This document shows positions 1 to 8,536 of a stretch of DNA of 64,000 nucleotides, piece after piece. Made by a program: the position numbers and the translations under genes. Where the stretch lies: assembly GCA_910586355.1 (NCBI GenBank), contig CAJUHJ010000002.1, forward strand, positions 69,697-133,696, read 5' to 3'. Under the pieces are notes generated by a model that was not told where the DNA came from, did not search any database, and saw only the letters and a program-made list of their open reading frames with translations. Positions within the stretch are counted from its first letter, which is position 1. Every line of letters starts with the position of its first letter. The stretch is from an uncultured Lachnospiraceae bacterium. Lineage in GTDB: Bacteria; Bacillota; Clostridia; Lachnospirales; Lachnospiraceae.

Positions 1-186
1 GATGGAAAAGAGCCGGGCGGCGACAATAACGAGCCGGATGATGGAAAAGAGCCGGGCGGCGACAATAACGAGCCGGATGATGGAAAAGAGCCGGACGGCG
101 ACAATAACCCGGATGATGGAAAAGAGCCAGACGGCGACAATAATCCGGATGACAGCAAAGAGCCAGGCGATAGCAATAACTCAGGA
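1..186 (+). repeat. In-frame tandem repeat of 39/36 bp encoding an acidic linker
   Basis: Two 39-bp units (DGKEPGGDNNEPD) are followed by two 36-bp units (DGKEPDGDNNPD) and a degenerate copy. The array begins outside the window, so its full copy number is unknown. It encodes an extended, probably wall-spanning linker. Confidence 0.85.
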
Positions 187-762
187 GATACGAATCAACC
201 AAATGACGGCAGTGTGTCAGGCGACGGCACAAATACGACAGGGCCTGCGGATACCAATATCAATCCATTGGTGAAAGAGGTAGAATCTGTATCTGCATCA
301 ATAAATAAAATAAAAATTGGCGTTGGAGAATCCTATCGGTTAGAAACATCTGTGACGCCGGCAGACGCAGTAAACCAGACATTGATTTTTACATCCAGTA
401 ATAAAAATGTAACCGTAAATAAGGACGGTATCATAAAGGGCAAGAAAGCCGGAACTTCCTGGATAATGGTAAGTTCAGAAAATGGAAAAACTGCAAGGGT
501 AAAAGTTGACGTCAAGAAAGCCCCGAAGCGGGTTTGGCTGAATGAAACGGTCAAGAGACTGAAAAAAGGACGCACATTCCAGATTAAAGTCAAACTGCCA
601 AAGAAAACGGCAAGCCATAAAATTACATTTACTTCCAACAAAAAATCAGTCGCAGCAGTTTCAGCGACTGGAAAAGTAAAGGCTTTAAAGAAAGGAAGCG
701 CGGTAATTACCGTAAAAACATTTAACGGGAAAAAAGCAAAGTTAAAAGTGAGAGTCAAATAA
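1..762 (+). CDS. C-terminal part of a secreted repeat/Ig-like surface protein (5'-truncated by window edge)
   Basis: The reading frame is open from the first base, so the true start lies upstream. What remains is an acidic Pro/Asp/Gly/Asn linker built from 12-13 residue units (positions 1-186) followed by about 165 residues holding two lysine-rich bacterial Ig-like (Big2-type) modules. The same C-terminus recurs almost unchanged in the next gene (6232-6762). The missing N-terminus was therefore probably also a leucine-rich-repeat ectodomain, but this is inference. There is no LPXTG motif or C-terminal membrane anchor. The basic Ig-like tail could bind anionic wall polymers non-covalently. A hairpin terminator follows the stop codon. 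Confidence 0.8.
   Translation, partial: DGKEPGGDNNEPDDGKEPGGDNNEPDDGKEPDGDNNPDDGKEPDGDNNPDDSKEPGDSNNSGDTNQPNDGSVSGDGTNTTGPADTNINPLVKEVESVSASINKIKIGVGESYRLETSVTPADAVNQTLIFTSSNKNVTVNKDGIIKGKKAGTSWIMVSSENGKTARVKVDVKKAPKRVWLNETVKRLKKGRTFQIKVKLPKKTASHKITFTSNKKSVAAVSATGKVKALKKGSAVITVKTFNGKKAKLKVRVK
232..762 (+). repeat. Long direct repeat, copy 1 (paired with 6232-6762)
   Basis: Nucleotide sequence is nearly identical to 6232-6762 at a constant offset of exactly 6000 bases with no indels seen. The encoded proteins differ at only about eleven positions. This indicates tandem duplication or recent gene conversion between neighbouring surface-protein genes. Confidence 0.85.
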
Positions 763-772
763 TTTTGAGAAG

Positions 773-796
773 GAGCGCTGTAAAGCGCTCTTTCTT
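773..796 (+). terminator. Rho-independent terminator
   Basis: A GAGCGCT / AGCGCTC stem with a short loop is followed by TTTCTT, 11 bases after the stop codon of the first surface protein gene. Confidence 0.75.
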
Positions 797-852
797 AATA
801 TCTGATTTTAGCTGAATGTAAATGATTTACCTGAGAAACAGCATGTTTGCCC

Positions 853-880
853 TTGTTAAATTTTTACTATCGTGTATAAT
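853..880 (+). promoter_or_regulatory. Sigma-A-type promoter for the LRR surface protein
   Basis: TTGTTA (853-858) and TATAAT (875-880) are separated by 16 bases, about 40 bases upstream of the ATG at 922. An AGAAAGGA ribosome-binding site lies at 904-911. Confidence 0.6.
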
Positions 881-921
881 AAAAAGTAGAAAAAAATTTA
901 TTTAGAAAGGATGGAGCCTAT

Positions 922-3900
922 ATGAAAAAGAAATGCAAATTGCAACACAAACTGAAACCATTTATTGGCGTTTTGCTGGCAGTCCTGTTAGTCATTGGGC
1001 TGGCTCCAGCATCTCTTTTTTCCGTGCCGGAGGTTTTGGCAAAAGATTTAGAACTTTCCGGTGTATTGGAGGGGACTGACGGAGATATTACTTGGAAATT
1101 GACGGCATTAAATCCTGAAGACTGGGACTTGAATAAGAACGGCGTTCCATATAAATTAACTTTAAGTGGAACTGGAAATGGGGTTATGAAAGATTATAAA
1201 AGGGTATCATTTCAGGATGGAAGTACCACAAACTACTATACAAGCGCCCCATGGCAAACGTATACGCCCTACATTTGTTCACTAGAAATTGGAAACGGTA
1301 TTACGAACATTGGTAAGTATGCCTTTTTTAACTGTGTCAGTCTGAAAGCAGTTACCATTCCATCAAGTGTTGCGTCAATTGGAGATTATGCGTTCAGCAA
1401 TTGTTTTATGTTGGAAAGTGTAACCGGAGGCGGCAGTTTGGAAACGATTGGCGTTTCTTCATTCAATAACACAAGAGAATTAAGAACAGTTCAGTTATCG
1501 GGGAGCAGGCTAAAGTCAATTGGCAGCGATGCTTTTGAAAGCGCATTTAATTCCAGTACGATGTCTACAAATCAAATTACACTGCCGTCTACTTTAGAAA
1601 CGATTGGGAGTTATGCTTTTGCATATAGCAAATTAAAAAGTATTGTATTGCCAGGCAGTGTAAAAACGATTGGAAGCGCAGCATTTTCAGGTAGTTATAT
1701 ACAAGATATTACGCTGCCTGCAAGTATGCCGTTAAATACAATAGAGTCAAGTGTTTTTTCAGGCAGTTCTTTGAAAAGCATTACACTGCCGAATAATATA
1801 ACTTCGATAAAGTCGAATGCTTTTTACAATTGTGAATCTTTAAGTACAGTTACATTCAACAATGGATTGCAGACAATTGGCAGCAGCGCTTTTTCCTGTA
1901 CTGATTCAAGTTACTATTATGGGAATGTTTTAACTGAAATTACACTGCCGGATAGTGTCACAAACATATCAAGTTCTGCATTTGCAAGATCTAAGCGTTT
2001 GAATACGGTTACTTTCGGGGCAAATTTATTGGAAATTGGGGATTCTGCTTTTAAAGAATGTGCTTTATCTACGGTGAATTTTAGAGGCGGCAGTCTTACT
2101 ACAATCGGAAATTCTTCATTTGCAGACTGTGCTTCTTTGCAGACGATTTCCCTTCCTGGCAGTGTGACGACGATGAAACCTCTGGCATTTTCCGGGTCTG
2201 GGCTTACCAGTTTTACAGTTCCGCAGAGCGCTTCTAAAATAGATTATGGAATTCTCTATGACTGCGGCGGGTTAGACAGTATCACAGTTGCAGCTGGAAA
2301 TTCGAATTTTGTAGTAAAAGAGGATGCGTTATATGAAGTACGAAACGGTGTTCCATATCGTGCGGTGGCTTATCCGATTTTTAAAGAAGTTGACAGCTAT
2401 ACAATTGCAGATGGAACTCAGATTATTGATAAATTTGCTTTTTCAAAATGTAAGTTGTCAAATTTGGTTTTATCAGATAGTGTCACAACGTTAAACGATC
2501 AGGCGTTTGAGCATTGTGCAAATTTATCATCTGTTGTTTTTGGGAAATCTGTAACAACAATCTCTACCGGGGACTATGGAGCTTTCCATGAATGTAGAAA
2601 ATTAGAGACATTAGAAACTCCTTCTGAGGACAGTGTTCTTAAAGCAGAAGAAAATGTGCTTTATAATAACGATTTTACGGAACTTTATTTTTATGCGTTT
2701 GCGAAACCGGATTCGGTATATCATGTTTTAGATACAGTGAAGAAAATAAATGAAGCCGCTATTTATGATGTGCCTGCATTGGTGGAATTGTATCTTCCGG
2801 AAACTTTAGAAACGCTTGATTCTGAGTCTATCTGTTCAGGTGGAAGGCAATATAATGAAACTAGCGATACATATGGGTATAAGAATGGGTTTTTAAAGTC
2901 CATTTATTTTGCCGGAGGAGAACCGGTAAAAACTTCAAACAGCATTATCAGAAACGCAGATGATTTATTGCTGTATCGTTTAAAGGATGCGCAATGGAAT
3001 GAAACTGCATGGAATTACGAATTTGCAGAGTGGGATCCAAATGAGGACTTTGAGGACAGCGGTGAAATAGAACCATCGGAAGATTTCGGAGGATTATCAT
3101 GGAAGTACGAGAGTTTTAATGGACGGCTTACTTTAGAAGGAACTGAATTTATACCAGATTATAATTTAGATTCAGATTCTCCCCCATGGGATCAGTACAT
3201 AGGAGAAATCCAGACGATTGAAGCGCATGTAGAACAAATCGGCGAATATGCTTTTTATGGCGCAGACCGCCTGCGCCGTCTTGCAACAGACAGCCGGCCC
3301 ACAAAAATCGGCGATCATGCTTTCGAGAATTGCGGAAAGCTGGTATATATAACATTTAAAGACGATGCTTCGATCGGTAATTATGCTTTTGCAGGGAATA
3401 CATGTTTGAAGGGAATTGGTTATTCCCAAAAGACGCTGCAATTAAGAAATGCTACTTTTATCGGGGCTCATGCCTTTGAAAATTGTTCCACTATTTCCGG
3501 AATTGATTTGAGAAATAGCGCAGTTGAAACGATAGGTGAAAAAGCTCTGGCAGGCTGTACGAGTCTGACGGCTGTTTCTCTGCCGCCAAATCAAAAACTT
3601 GCAGTGATTGGAGCCGCAGCTTTTAAAGACTGTTCGTCATTGACGAGTATGACGCTGCCTGTCACAATAACGACGATTGATTCCGCCGCTTTTGGTGGAT
3701 GTACAAAATTGGCAAGTATTGATATTCCATATAAAGTTACAGCGATTGCAGACGGAACGTTTGAAGGATGCGCATCACTTTCAAGAGTGAAGTTTAATAC
3801 TTCAGCGAATGTCGAATTTACTGGTATCACATCCATTGGCAAAAATGCTTTTAGCGGCTGTACAGCATTGGAAACGTTTACGGTTCCCAGCAAAACGATA

Positions 3901-6762
3901 AGTGTTGGAGCAAATGCGTTTTCCGGTAATACAAGTCTGAAAAAAGTTTATTTTGAAGGCGCTTATCCAAAGGATAATATAGCGGATGATTGTTTTACGG
4001 ACTGTCACGGCGATTTGACATTGTACTATGTGCCGCAGAATGATGAAGGGGAACGCTGGGCTTCTTATAATGGCGTGTGGAACGGACTGCCGCTGAAATT
4101 AAAAGACCGTAATTTTACTGAAGGCAGAGACTACTATTCATTTAACAACAGCGCGCCTTCTTTTGGATACTCTTACGGCTACCGTATTCCAAGACAAAGA
4201 TACGTAGACGCCCTTGATAGTATTATTACAGGTACGTATTATTATACAATTAATAAATATTGGGGCGGTTCCTGCTATGGTATGGCAAGTACAGCGTTAG
4301 AATTCTATGAGAATATAAATGACAAGGAGATTTTTAACGTACAGAGTCATGACCCATCTAAAAAATATACATATGAATTAGACGCGCCCAAAAGTCCGGA
4401 TAATGCTTTGACGCAAATAATCGAAACGTATCAAGTTTCCCAATATCAGCCTCAGATTTCTTCTTGTATTGGTGAAATCAGCAGGAATATGAATCAATAC
4501 GCTGAATTGAGAAAAAGAATTGAAGGCTTTAAAGAAAGCGGAGGACTTAAGATAGATGAAAATACGCCGCCGATTGTAATTGCAGTATATTCTTCATACA
4601 GCGCTCATGCTTTAGTTCCTGTTTCATGGAATCAGATGGAGGATGGAAGCGGCAATTATGAAATAAAAGTATATGACTGTAATTATCCAGATTCTTTCCA
4701 GTCATTAATCATCAATGAAGATATGGAAAGTTTTTCCTATCAGTTTTATGACAAGGCAATTTCTTTTGTTGATTACAGGACAATTGCAGCAGGAATGGCA
4801 GAAGTACAGCCATTAGAAGAAGAAGCGGCTGACACTTTATATCTGTCTGTCAATAAAGAAGCGGGAAATATTATGGATAATTCTGGGAATGGTATTGATG
4901 ATATTGAAGGCGCCTATGAGCAGAAGCCGTTTACGGGAAATGAAGAAGACGTATTTAGCGGCATTAAGAGTTATGTACTTCCAAAAGGCAGTTATACGCT
5001 TGCCGCCGATACCAGTGAGGAAGATTTGGATTCAGAGGAAGCTTCTGCGATAAATGAGCCGGAAGAAGATACAGATGCAGAAGACGATCTAACGTTTTAT
5101 ATGGCGGCAGACGATTTGTTTGCAGAAGTAACGGCAAGTGATGAAGATACCTCATTATTAGTAGATACTTCTGGCGCTGTGGGAGATAAAGTGGAAATGA
5201 CTCTTACATCAGGAGAATCCGCGGGAGAAGACGGCCATACGTCAATTACATTGATGAATGACAGCGGACTAGAGCGTGTCATTGACGTTTCAGGAAATGA
5301 TGGAGACGTAAAAGTAGGAGTTACCGAAGATGATGTGATTTCTATTACAGCGCCGCAGACGGCGGCGGTTACAATTGACGGTAATGAAGCAAAAATGGAA
5401 AACGGCCAGGTTTCGGTATCTTTTACAAGCGCGGCAAATGAAAACCCATTTAAGATTAGCGGGCTTACAGTAACAGCGAATTGTGACAAAAAGAATAAAC
5501 TGAATTCAGATATCACAGCCCATGTACTAAATAGTTCAGGATCCGTACAGACCGTAGAGCTGACAGCAGAGTTTTATGATAAAGATAATCATCGTGTCGC
5601 TGTTTATAGTGATACACAGGAGCTAAAACAGGGACTGGAATTTGTATCGTTGTATTCAGATTTATTGAATACGAATTTCAAACAGGATGAAGGTGAAGCT
5701 GTTTTATATTGTAAACTTACAGTAAAATCGGGTGATTTTTCCGTTTCTGCCGTATCAGACGGAGTGACTGTTAGTTTAACAAAACAGCCGTCAACAGGAA
5801 ACCCGGACGACGGCAATGAAAACGACCCTGGAAATAATCCTGGCAACAATGATCCAGACGATGGGAAAGAACCGGACGACGGCAAGGAACCAGATGACAA
5901 CAAAGACCCAGATGATGGGAAAGAGCCAGACGACGGCAAAGACCCGGATGATGGGAAAGAGCCGGACGACAATAAAGACCCGGATGACGGCAAGGAACCA
6001 GATGACAACAAAGACCCAGATGATGGGAAAGAGCCGGACGATAATAAAGACCCAGATGATGGGAAAGAGCCGGACGATAATAAAGACCCAGATGATGGGA
6101 AAGAACCGGACGATAATAAAGATCCAGATGATGGGAAAGATCCAGACGACGGCAAGGAACCGGGTGACAACAAAGAGCCGGACAACGGCAAGAACCCAGT
6201 AGATACCAGCAATCCAAACGGCGGCGGTACAAATACGACAAATCCTTCGGATACCAATATGAATCCATTAGTGAAAGCAGTAGAATCTGTATCCGCTGCA
6301 ACAAATAAAATAAAAATTGGCGTTGGGGAATCCTATCGGTTAGAAACATCTGTGAGGCCGGCAGACGCTACAAACCAGACATTGATTTTTACATCCAGCA
6401 ATAAAAATGTAACCGTAAACAAAGACGGTATCATAAAGGGCAAGAAAGCTGGAACTTCCTGGATAATGGTGAGTTCAGAAAATGGTAAGACTGCAAGGGT
6501 AAAAGTTGACGTTAAGAAAGCCCCGAAGCGGTTTGAGTTGAATGCAACGACTAAGAGGCTGAAAAAAGGACGTACATTCCAGATTAAAGTGAAACTGCCG
6601 AAGAAAACGGCAAGCCATAAAATTACGTTTACTTCCAACAAAAAATCAGTCGCAACGGTTTCAGCAACTGGAAAAGTGAAGGCTTTAAAGAAAGGAAGCG
6701 CGGTAATTACAGTAAAAACATTTAATGGAAAGAAAGCAAAATTAAAAGTAAGAGTCAAATAA
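922..6762 (+). CDS. Giant secreted BspA-type leucine-rich-repeat protein with an apparent papain-like domain and Ig-like C-terminus
   Basis: This 1946-residue protein has a signal peptide (cleavage near residue 40, after VLA). Two blocks of BspA/TpLRR-type leucine-rich repeats (about 100-590 and 740-1060) carry the recurring pattern I-x-x-x-A-F-x-x-C-x-x-L-x-x-V-x-L-P. Residues about 1080-1260 look like a papain-fold cysteine peptidase, with Cys1118 in GGSCYGMA, His1229 in SAHALVPVSW and Asp1252 or Asn1254 in VYDCNYP. An acidic beta-rich region follows, then nineteen PDDGKE/PDDNKD hexapeptides (1645-1758) and two lysine-rich Ig-like modules (about 1780-1946). BspA repeats commonly mediate binding to host or bacterial surfaces. 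The peptidase assignment is inferred from Cys-His-Asp order and spacing. No LPXTG motif is present; wall retention is probably through the basic Ig-like tail. Confidence 0.85.
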   Translation: MKKKCKLQHKLKPFIGVLLAVLLVIGLAPASLFSVPEVLAKDLELSGVLEGTDGDITWKLTALNPEDWDLNKNGVPYKLTLSGTGNGVMKDYKRVSFQDGSTTNYYTSAPWQTYTPYICSLEIGNGITNIGKYAFFNCVSLKAVTIPSSVASIGDYAFSNCFMLESVTGGGSLETIGVSSFNNTRELRTVQLSGSRLKSIGSDAFESAFNSSTMSTNQITLPSTLETIGSYAFAYSKLKSIVLPGSVKTIGSAAFSGSYIQDITLPASMPLNTIESSVFSGSSLKSITLPNNITSIKSNAFYNCESLSTVTFNNGLQTIGSSAFSCTDSSYYYGNVLTEITLPDSVTNISSSAFARSKRLNTVTFGANLLEIGDSAFKECALSTVNFRGGSLTTIGNSSFADCASLQTISLPGSVTTMKPLAFSGSGLTSFTVPQSASKIDYGILYDCGGLDSITVAAGNSNFVVKEDALYEVRNGVPYRAVAYPIFKEVDSYTIADGTQIIDKFAFSKCKLSNLVLSDSVTTLNDQAFEHCANLSSVVFGKSVTTISTGDYGAFHECRKLETLETPSEDSVLKAEENVLYNNDFTELYFYAFAKPDSVYHVLDTVKKINEAAIYDVPALVELYLPETLETLDSESICSGGRQYNETSDTYGYKNGFLKSIYFAGGEPVKTSNSIIRNADDLLLYRLKDAQWNETAWNYEFAEWDPNEDFEDSGEIEPSEDFGGLSWKYESFNGRLTLEGTEFIPDYNLDSDSPPWDQYIGEIQTIEAHVEQIGEYAFYGADRLRRLATDSRPTKIGDHAFENCGKLVYITFKDDASIGNYAFAGNTCLKGIGYSQKTLQLRNATFIGAHAFENCSTISGIDLRNSAVETIGEKALAGCTSLTAVSLPPNQKLAVIGAAAFKDCSSLTSMTLPVTITTIDSAAFGGCTKLASIDIPYKVTAIADGTFEGCASLSRVKFNTSANVEFTGITSIGKNAFSGCTALETFTVPSKTISVGANAFSGNTSLKKVYFEGAYPKDNIADDCFTDCHGDLTLYYVPQNDEGERWASYNGVWNGLPLKLKDRNFTEGRDYYSFNNSAPSFGYSYGYRIPRQRYVDALDSIITGTYYYTINKYWGGSCYGMASTALEFYENINDKEIFNVQSHDPSKKYTYELDAPKSPDNALTQIIETYQVSQYQPQISSCIGEISRNMNQYAELRKRIEGFKESGGLKIDENTPPIVIAVYSSYSAHALVPVSWNQMEDGSGNYEIKVYDCNYPDSFQSLIINEDMESFSYQFYDKAISFVDYRTIAAGMAEVQPLEEEAADTLYLSVNKEAGNIMDNSGNGIDDIEGAYEQKPFTGNEEDVFSGIKSYVLPKGSYTLAADTSEEDLDSEEASAINEPEEDTDAEDDLTFYMAADDLFAEVTASDEDTSLLVDTSGAVGDKVEMTLTSGESAGEDGHTSITLMNDSGLERVIDVSGNDGDVKVGVTEDDVISITAPQTAAVTIDGNEAKMENGQVSVSFTSAANENPFKISGLTVTANCDKKNKLNSDITAHVLNSSGSVQTVELTAEFYDKDNHRVAVYSDTQELKQGLEFVSLYSDLLNTNFKQDEGEAVLYCKLTVKSGDFSVSAVSDGVTVSLTKQPSTGNPDDGNENDPGNNPGNNDPDDGKEPDDGKEPDDNKDPDDGKEPDDGKDPDDGKEPDDNKDPDDGKEPDDNKDPDDGKEPDDNKDPDDGKEPDDNKDPDDGKEPDDNKDPDDGKDPDDGKEPGDNKEPDNGKNPVDTSNPNGGGTNTTNPSDTNMNPLVKAVESVSAATNKIKIGVGESYRLETSVRPADATNQTLIFTSSNKNVTVNKDGIIKGKKAGTSWIMVSSENGKTARVKVDVKKAPKRFELNATTKRLKKGRTFQIKVKLPKKTASHKITFTSNKKSVATVSATGKVKALKKGSAVITVKTFNGKKAKLKVRVK
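5854..6195 (+). repeat. 18-bp in-frame tandem repeat, 19 units (PDDGKE/PDDNKD)
   Basis: Nineteen consecutive 18-bp units encode PDD(G/N)K(E/D) hexapeptides. DGKE and DNKD types partly alternate, giving a 36-bp higher-order period. The array forms an acidic, proline-spaced stalk between the ectodomain and the Ig-like tail, and copy number is likely to vary by slippage. Confidence 0.9.
6232..6762 (+). repeat. Long direct repeat, copy 2 (paired with 232-762)
   Basis: Near-identical to 232-762 and encoding the same two lysine-rich Ig-like modules. Confidence 0.85.
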
Positions 6763-6770
6763 TTCAAAAA

Positions 6771-6822
6771 GGGGCTGTCGCTTTAACGAATGAAAATTCG
6801 TGAAGCGGCAGCTTCCTTTTTT
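6771..6822 (+). terminator. Rho-independent terminator
   Basis: GCTGTCGCTT (6774-6783) pairs with AAGCGGCAGC (6803-6812) with one G-U pair and is followed by TTCCTTTTTT. Confidence 0.75.
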
Positions 6823-6868
6823 GACTTATAAATTTTAGCAATGTTGTAAACAAATATGAAAAAACATC

Positions 6869-6897
6869 TTGACATATTCTGTAAAATTTGATATTCT
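6869..6897 (+). promoter_or_regulatory. Promoter of the tRNA-Leu gene
   Basis: A perfect TTGACA (6869-6874) and TATTCT (6892-6897) are separated by 17 bases, 28 bases upstream of the tRNA 5' end. Confidence 0.7.
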
Positions 6898-6925
6898 ACT
6901 AAAGGTGTCAACAGATACTATTTAT

Positions 6926-7010
6926 GCGGAAGTGTCGGAACTGGCAGACGAGCAAGACTAAGGATCTTGTGAGCAATGCGCTCGTGTGGGTTCAAGTCCC
7001 ATCTTCCGCA
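6926..7010 (+). tRNA. tRNA-Leu, anticodon AAG
   Basis: The acceptor stem GCGGAAG (6926-6932) pairs with CTTCCGC (7003-7009), with discriminator A at 7010. The anticodon stem CAAGA/TCTTG encloses the loop CTAAGGA, placing AAG at 6960-6962. A long variable arm (GAGCAATGCGCTC region) and the T-loop GGTTCAAGTCC fit a class II leucine tRNA. CCA is not encoded. A34 is unusual for bacterial leucine tRNAs. Confidence 0.93.
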
Positions 7011-7027
7011 TTTATGGAATTGAACAG

Positions 7028-7059
7028 GAAGTCCTATGGATTAGGACTTCTTTTCTTTT
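7028..7059 (+). terminator. Terminator of the tRNA transcript
   Basis: Perfect 9-bp stem GAAGTCCTA / TAGGACTTC (7028-7036 and 7042-7050) with a 5-base loop, followed by TTTTCTTTT. Confidence 0.8.
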
Positions 7060-7076
7060 AATTATGGAGGATTCAT

Positions 7077-8411
7077 ATGAAAAAGATGATGCGAAGTGGA
7101 AAAGTTTGGACACGAGTATATTTTTTGGGTTCTGCTGTGATTTTATTATTTCTGTTTGGTTTTATTTTTTCTGTCCGATCTATGAACCGGATTTCAGAAG
7201 AAGCCGTATCATGTGTCGGTCAGGAAATGCAAAATGTTCCGGTACAAGAGGGAGAATCTATTGATACTGCGGCTGTTCAAAAGGAAATTTCTTCTGCTGT
7301 TTCCGGTATAACAAGACGATTTTTGATATTCGGTATTTTATCTGTATCCGTCGCGGTGATTTTATTGGTCTGGATGGTTTTACATATGATTTCATCTGTG
7401 AATTCGATTGACCATACGTTAAAAAAACTTTCAGAAGAAGATTTTTGGGATGCTCCAGAAGAAGATAAAGGGATAAGATTAGAAAAGTTTGACAGTATTT
7501 CAGCATCCATAGACAAACTGCGCGAAACTGTCCGTACACAAATTTCAAATGTAAAAAATGAGACTGCCGATTTGGCGCAAAAATTAGATCATGTTTATTC
7601 ACAAATTGATGGAATGGATAACAGGATACAGGAAATTTTTGAAGCTGCGCAGCATGCATCGTCTTGTATTGATGCAATAGATACTTCTTCGTCAGAAATG
7701 GGCCGTTTTTCTAAGGAGATTCAGGAAGCTGCGAAAAATATGGCGCTCCGCGTACAAAAAGGCGCAGAACAGGCAGATGCAGTTTATACGCGCGCGTCGG
7801 AAACGAAGGGAGAGACGTCTGTAAAATGTGATATGATAAAGCAAAACCAGGATGAAATGAAAGAGAGCCTGGTGCGCGCATTAGAAGATGTTAAGGTAGT
7901 GGAGCAGATTCCGACTCTGGCGGAAGCGATTATGAATATTACGGAACAGACGAATTTATTGTCATTAAACGCCAGTATTGAAGCGGCTAGAGCCGGGGAA
8001 GCTGGAAAAGGGTTTGTGATTGTTGCAGATGAGATTCGCAAACTTGCGGATCAGTCGAGGCAGAATGTAGAAAATATCCAGTGGATTACAGATAAGGTAG
8101 GATCTGCTGTAAATCATTTGAAATACGATTCTGAGCGTTTGCTTTCTTTTGTAGATGATAAAGTCATTTCCAGTTTTGATTATTTTGATCAAATGGCAGA
8201 CTATTATAATAGTGATGCAGAAGATGTCAGTACGCTGATTTTTGATTTTAGTTTAACATCAGAAGAATTATTTACAACGATAAAGAATGTATTAGAATCT
8301 GTCGAAACGATTCGTCAGGCAGTGGATGAAAGCGCTAAAGGCATTTCAGGGATTACAGAAGCGACAGAGCATGTGATTTCCAATATCGGGACTTTTACAA
8401 AATCAAAATAA
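7077..8411 (+). CDS. Methyl-accepting chemotaxis protein (small ectodomain)
   Basis: This is a transmembrane chemoreceptor of 444 residues that would signal to CheA/CheW. TM1 (about 14-33) and TM2 (about 82-105) bracket an ectodomain of only about 48 residues, so it is unlikely to hold a standard ligand-binding domain. No clear HAMP domain is seen. The cytoplasmic coiled-coil contains the conserved MCP hairpin tip with ITEQTNLLSLNASIEAARAG and GKGFVIVADEIRKLADQS. An ATTATGGAGG site precedes the ATG by 7 bases. It is a single-gene unit between two hairpin terminators, with no che genes in the window. The stimulus cannot be deduced. Confidence 0.9.
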   Translation: MKKMMRSGKVWTRVYFLGSAVILLFLFGFIFSVRSMNRISEEAVSCVGQEMQNVPVQEGESIDTAAVQKEISSAVSGITRRFLIFGILSVSVAVILLVWMVLHMISSVNSIDHTLKKLSEEDFWDAPEEDKGIRLEKFDSISASIDKLRETVRTQISNVKNETADLAQKLDHVYSQIDGMDNRIQEIFEAAQHASSCIDAIDTSSSEMGRFSKEIQEAAKNMALRVQKGAEQADAVYTRASETKGETSVKCDMIKQNQDEMKESLVRALEDVKVVEQIPTLAEAIMNITEQTNLLSLNASIEAARAGEAGKGFVIVADEIRKLADQSRQNVENIQWITDKVGSAVNHLKYDSERLLSFVDDKVISSFDYFDQMADYYNSDAEDVSTLIFDFSLTSEELFTTIKNVLESVETIRQAVDESAKGISGITEATEHVISNIGTFTKSK

Positions 8412-8421
8412 GGGTAATTAG

Positions 8422-8463
8422 ACCGCCGGAACCTTAAGTAGAGGATTTGGCGGTACTTTTTTT
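8422..8463 (+). terminator. Rho-independent terminator after the chemoreceptor gene
   Basis: ACCGCC (8422-8427) pairs with GGCGGT (8449-8454), followed by ACTTTTTTT. Confidence 0.7.
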
Positions 8464-8536
8464 AAAAAAATTGTAAAAAAAAAGGAAAAAAAGAATTGGT
8501 ACAGAAAATATAGAATAAGGGTCAGGAGATGATGGT

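Noticed and set aside
5854..6195. Possible CRISPR array
   Set aside because: The units are contiguous 18-bp in-frame codons without spacers and encode a protein stalk.
5604..6257. Long minus-strand frame (217 residues) over the repeat stalk
   Set aside because: Its Ser/Gly/Phe/Leu repeat is the reverse complement of the PDDGKE array; no ribosome-binding site and fully inside a strong plus-strand gene.
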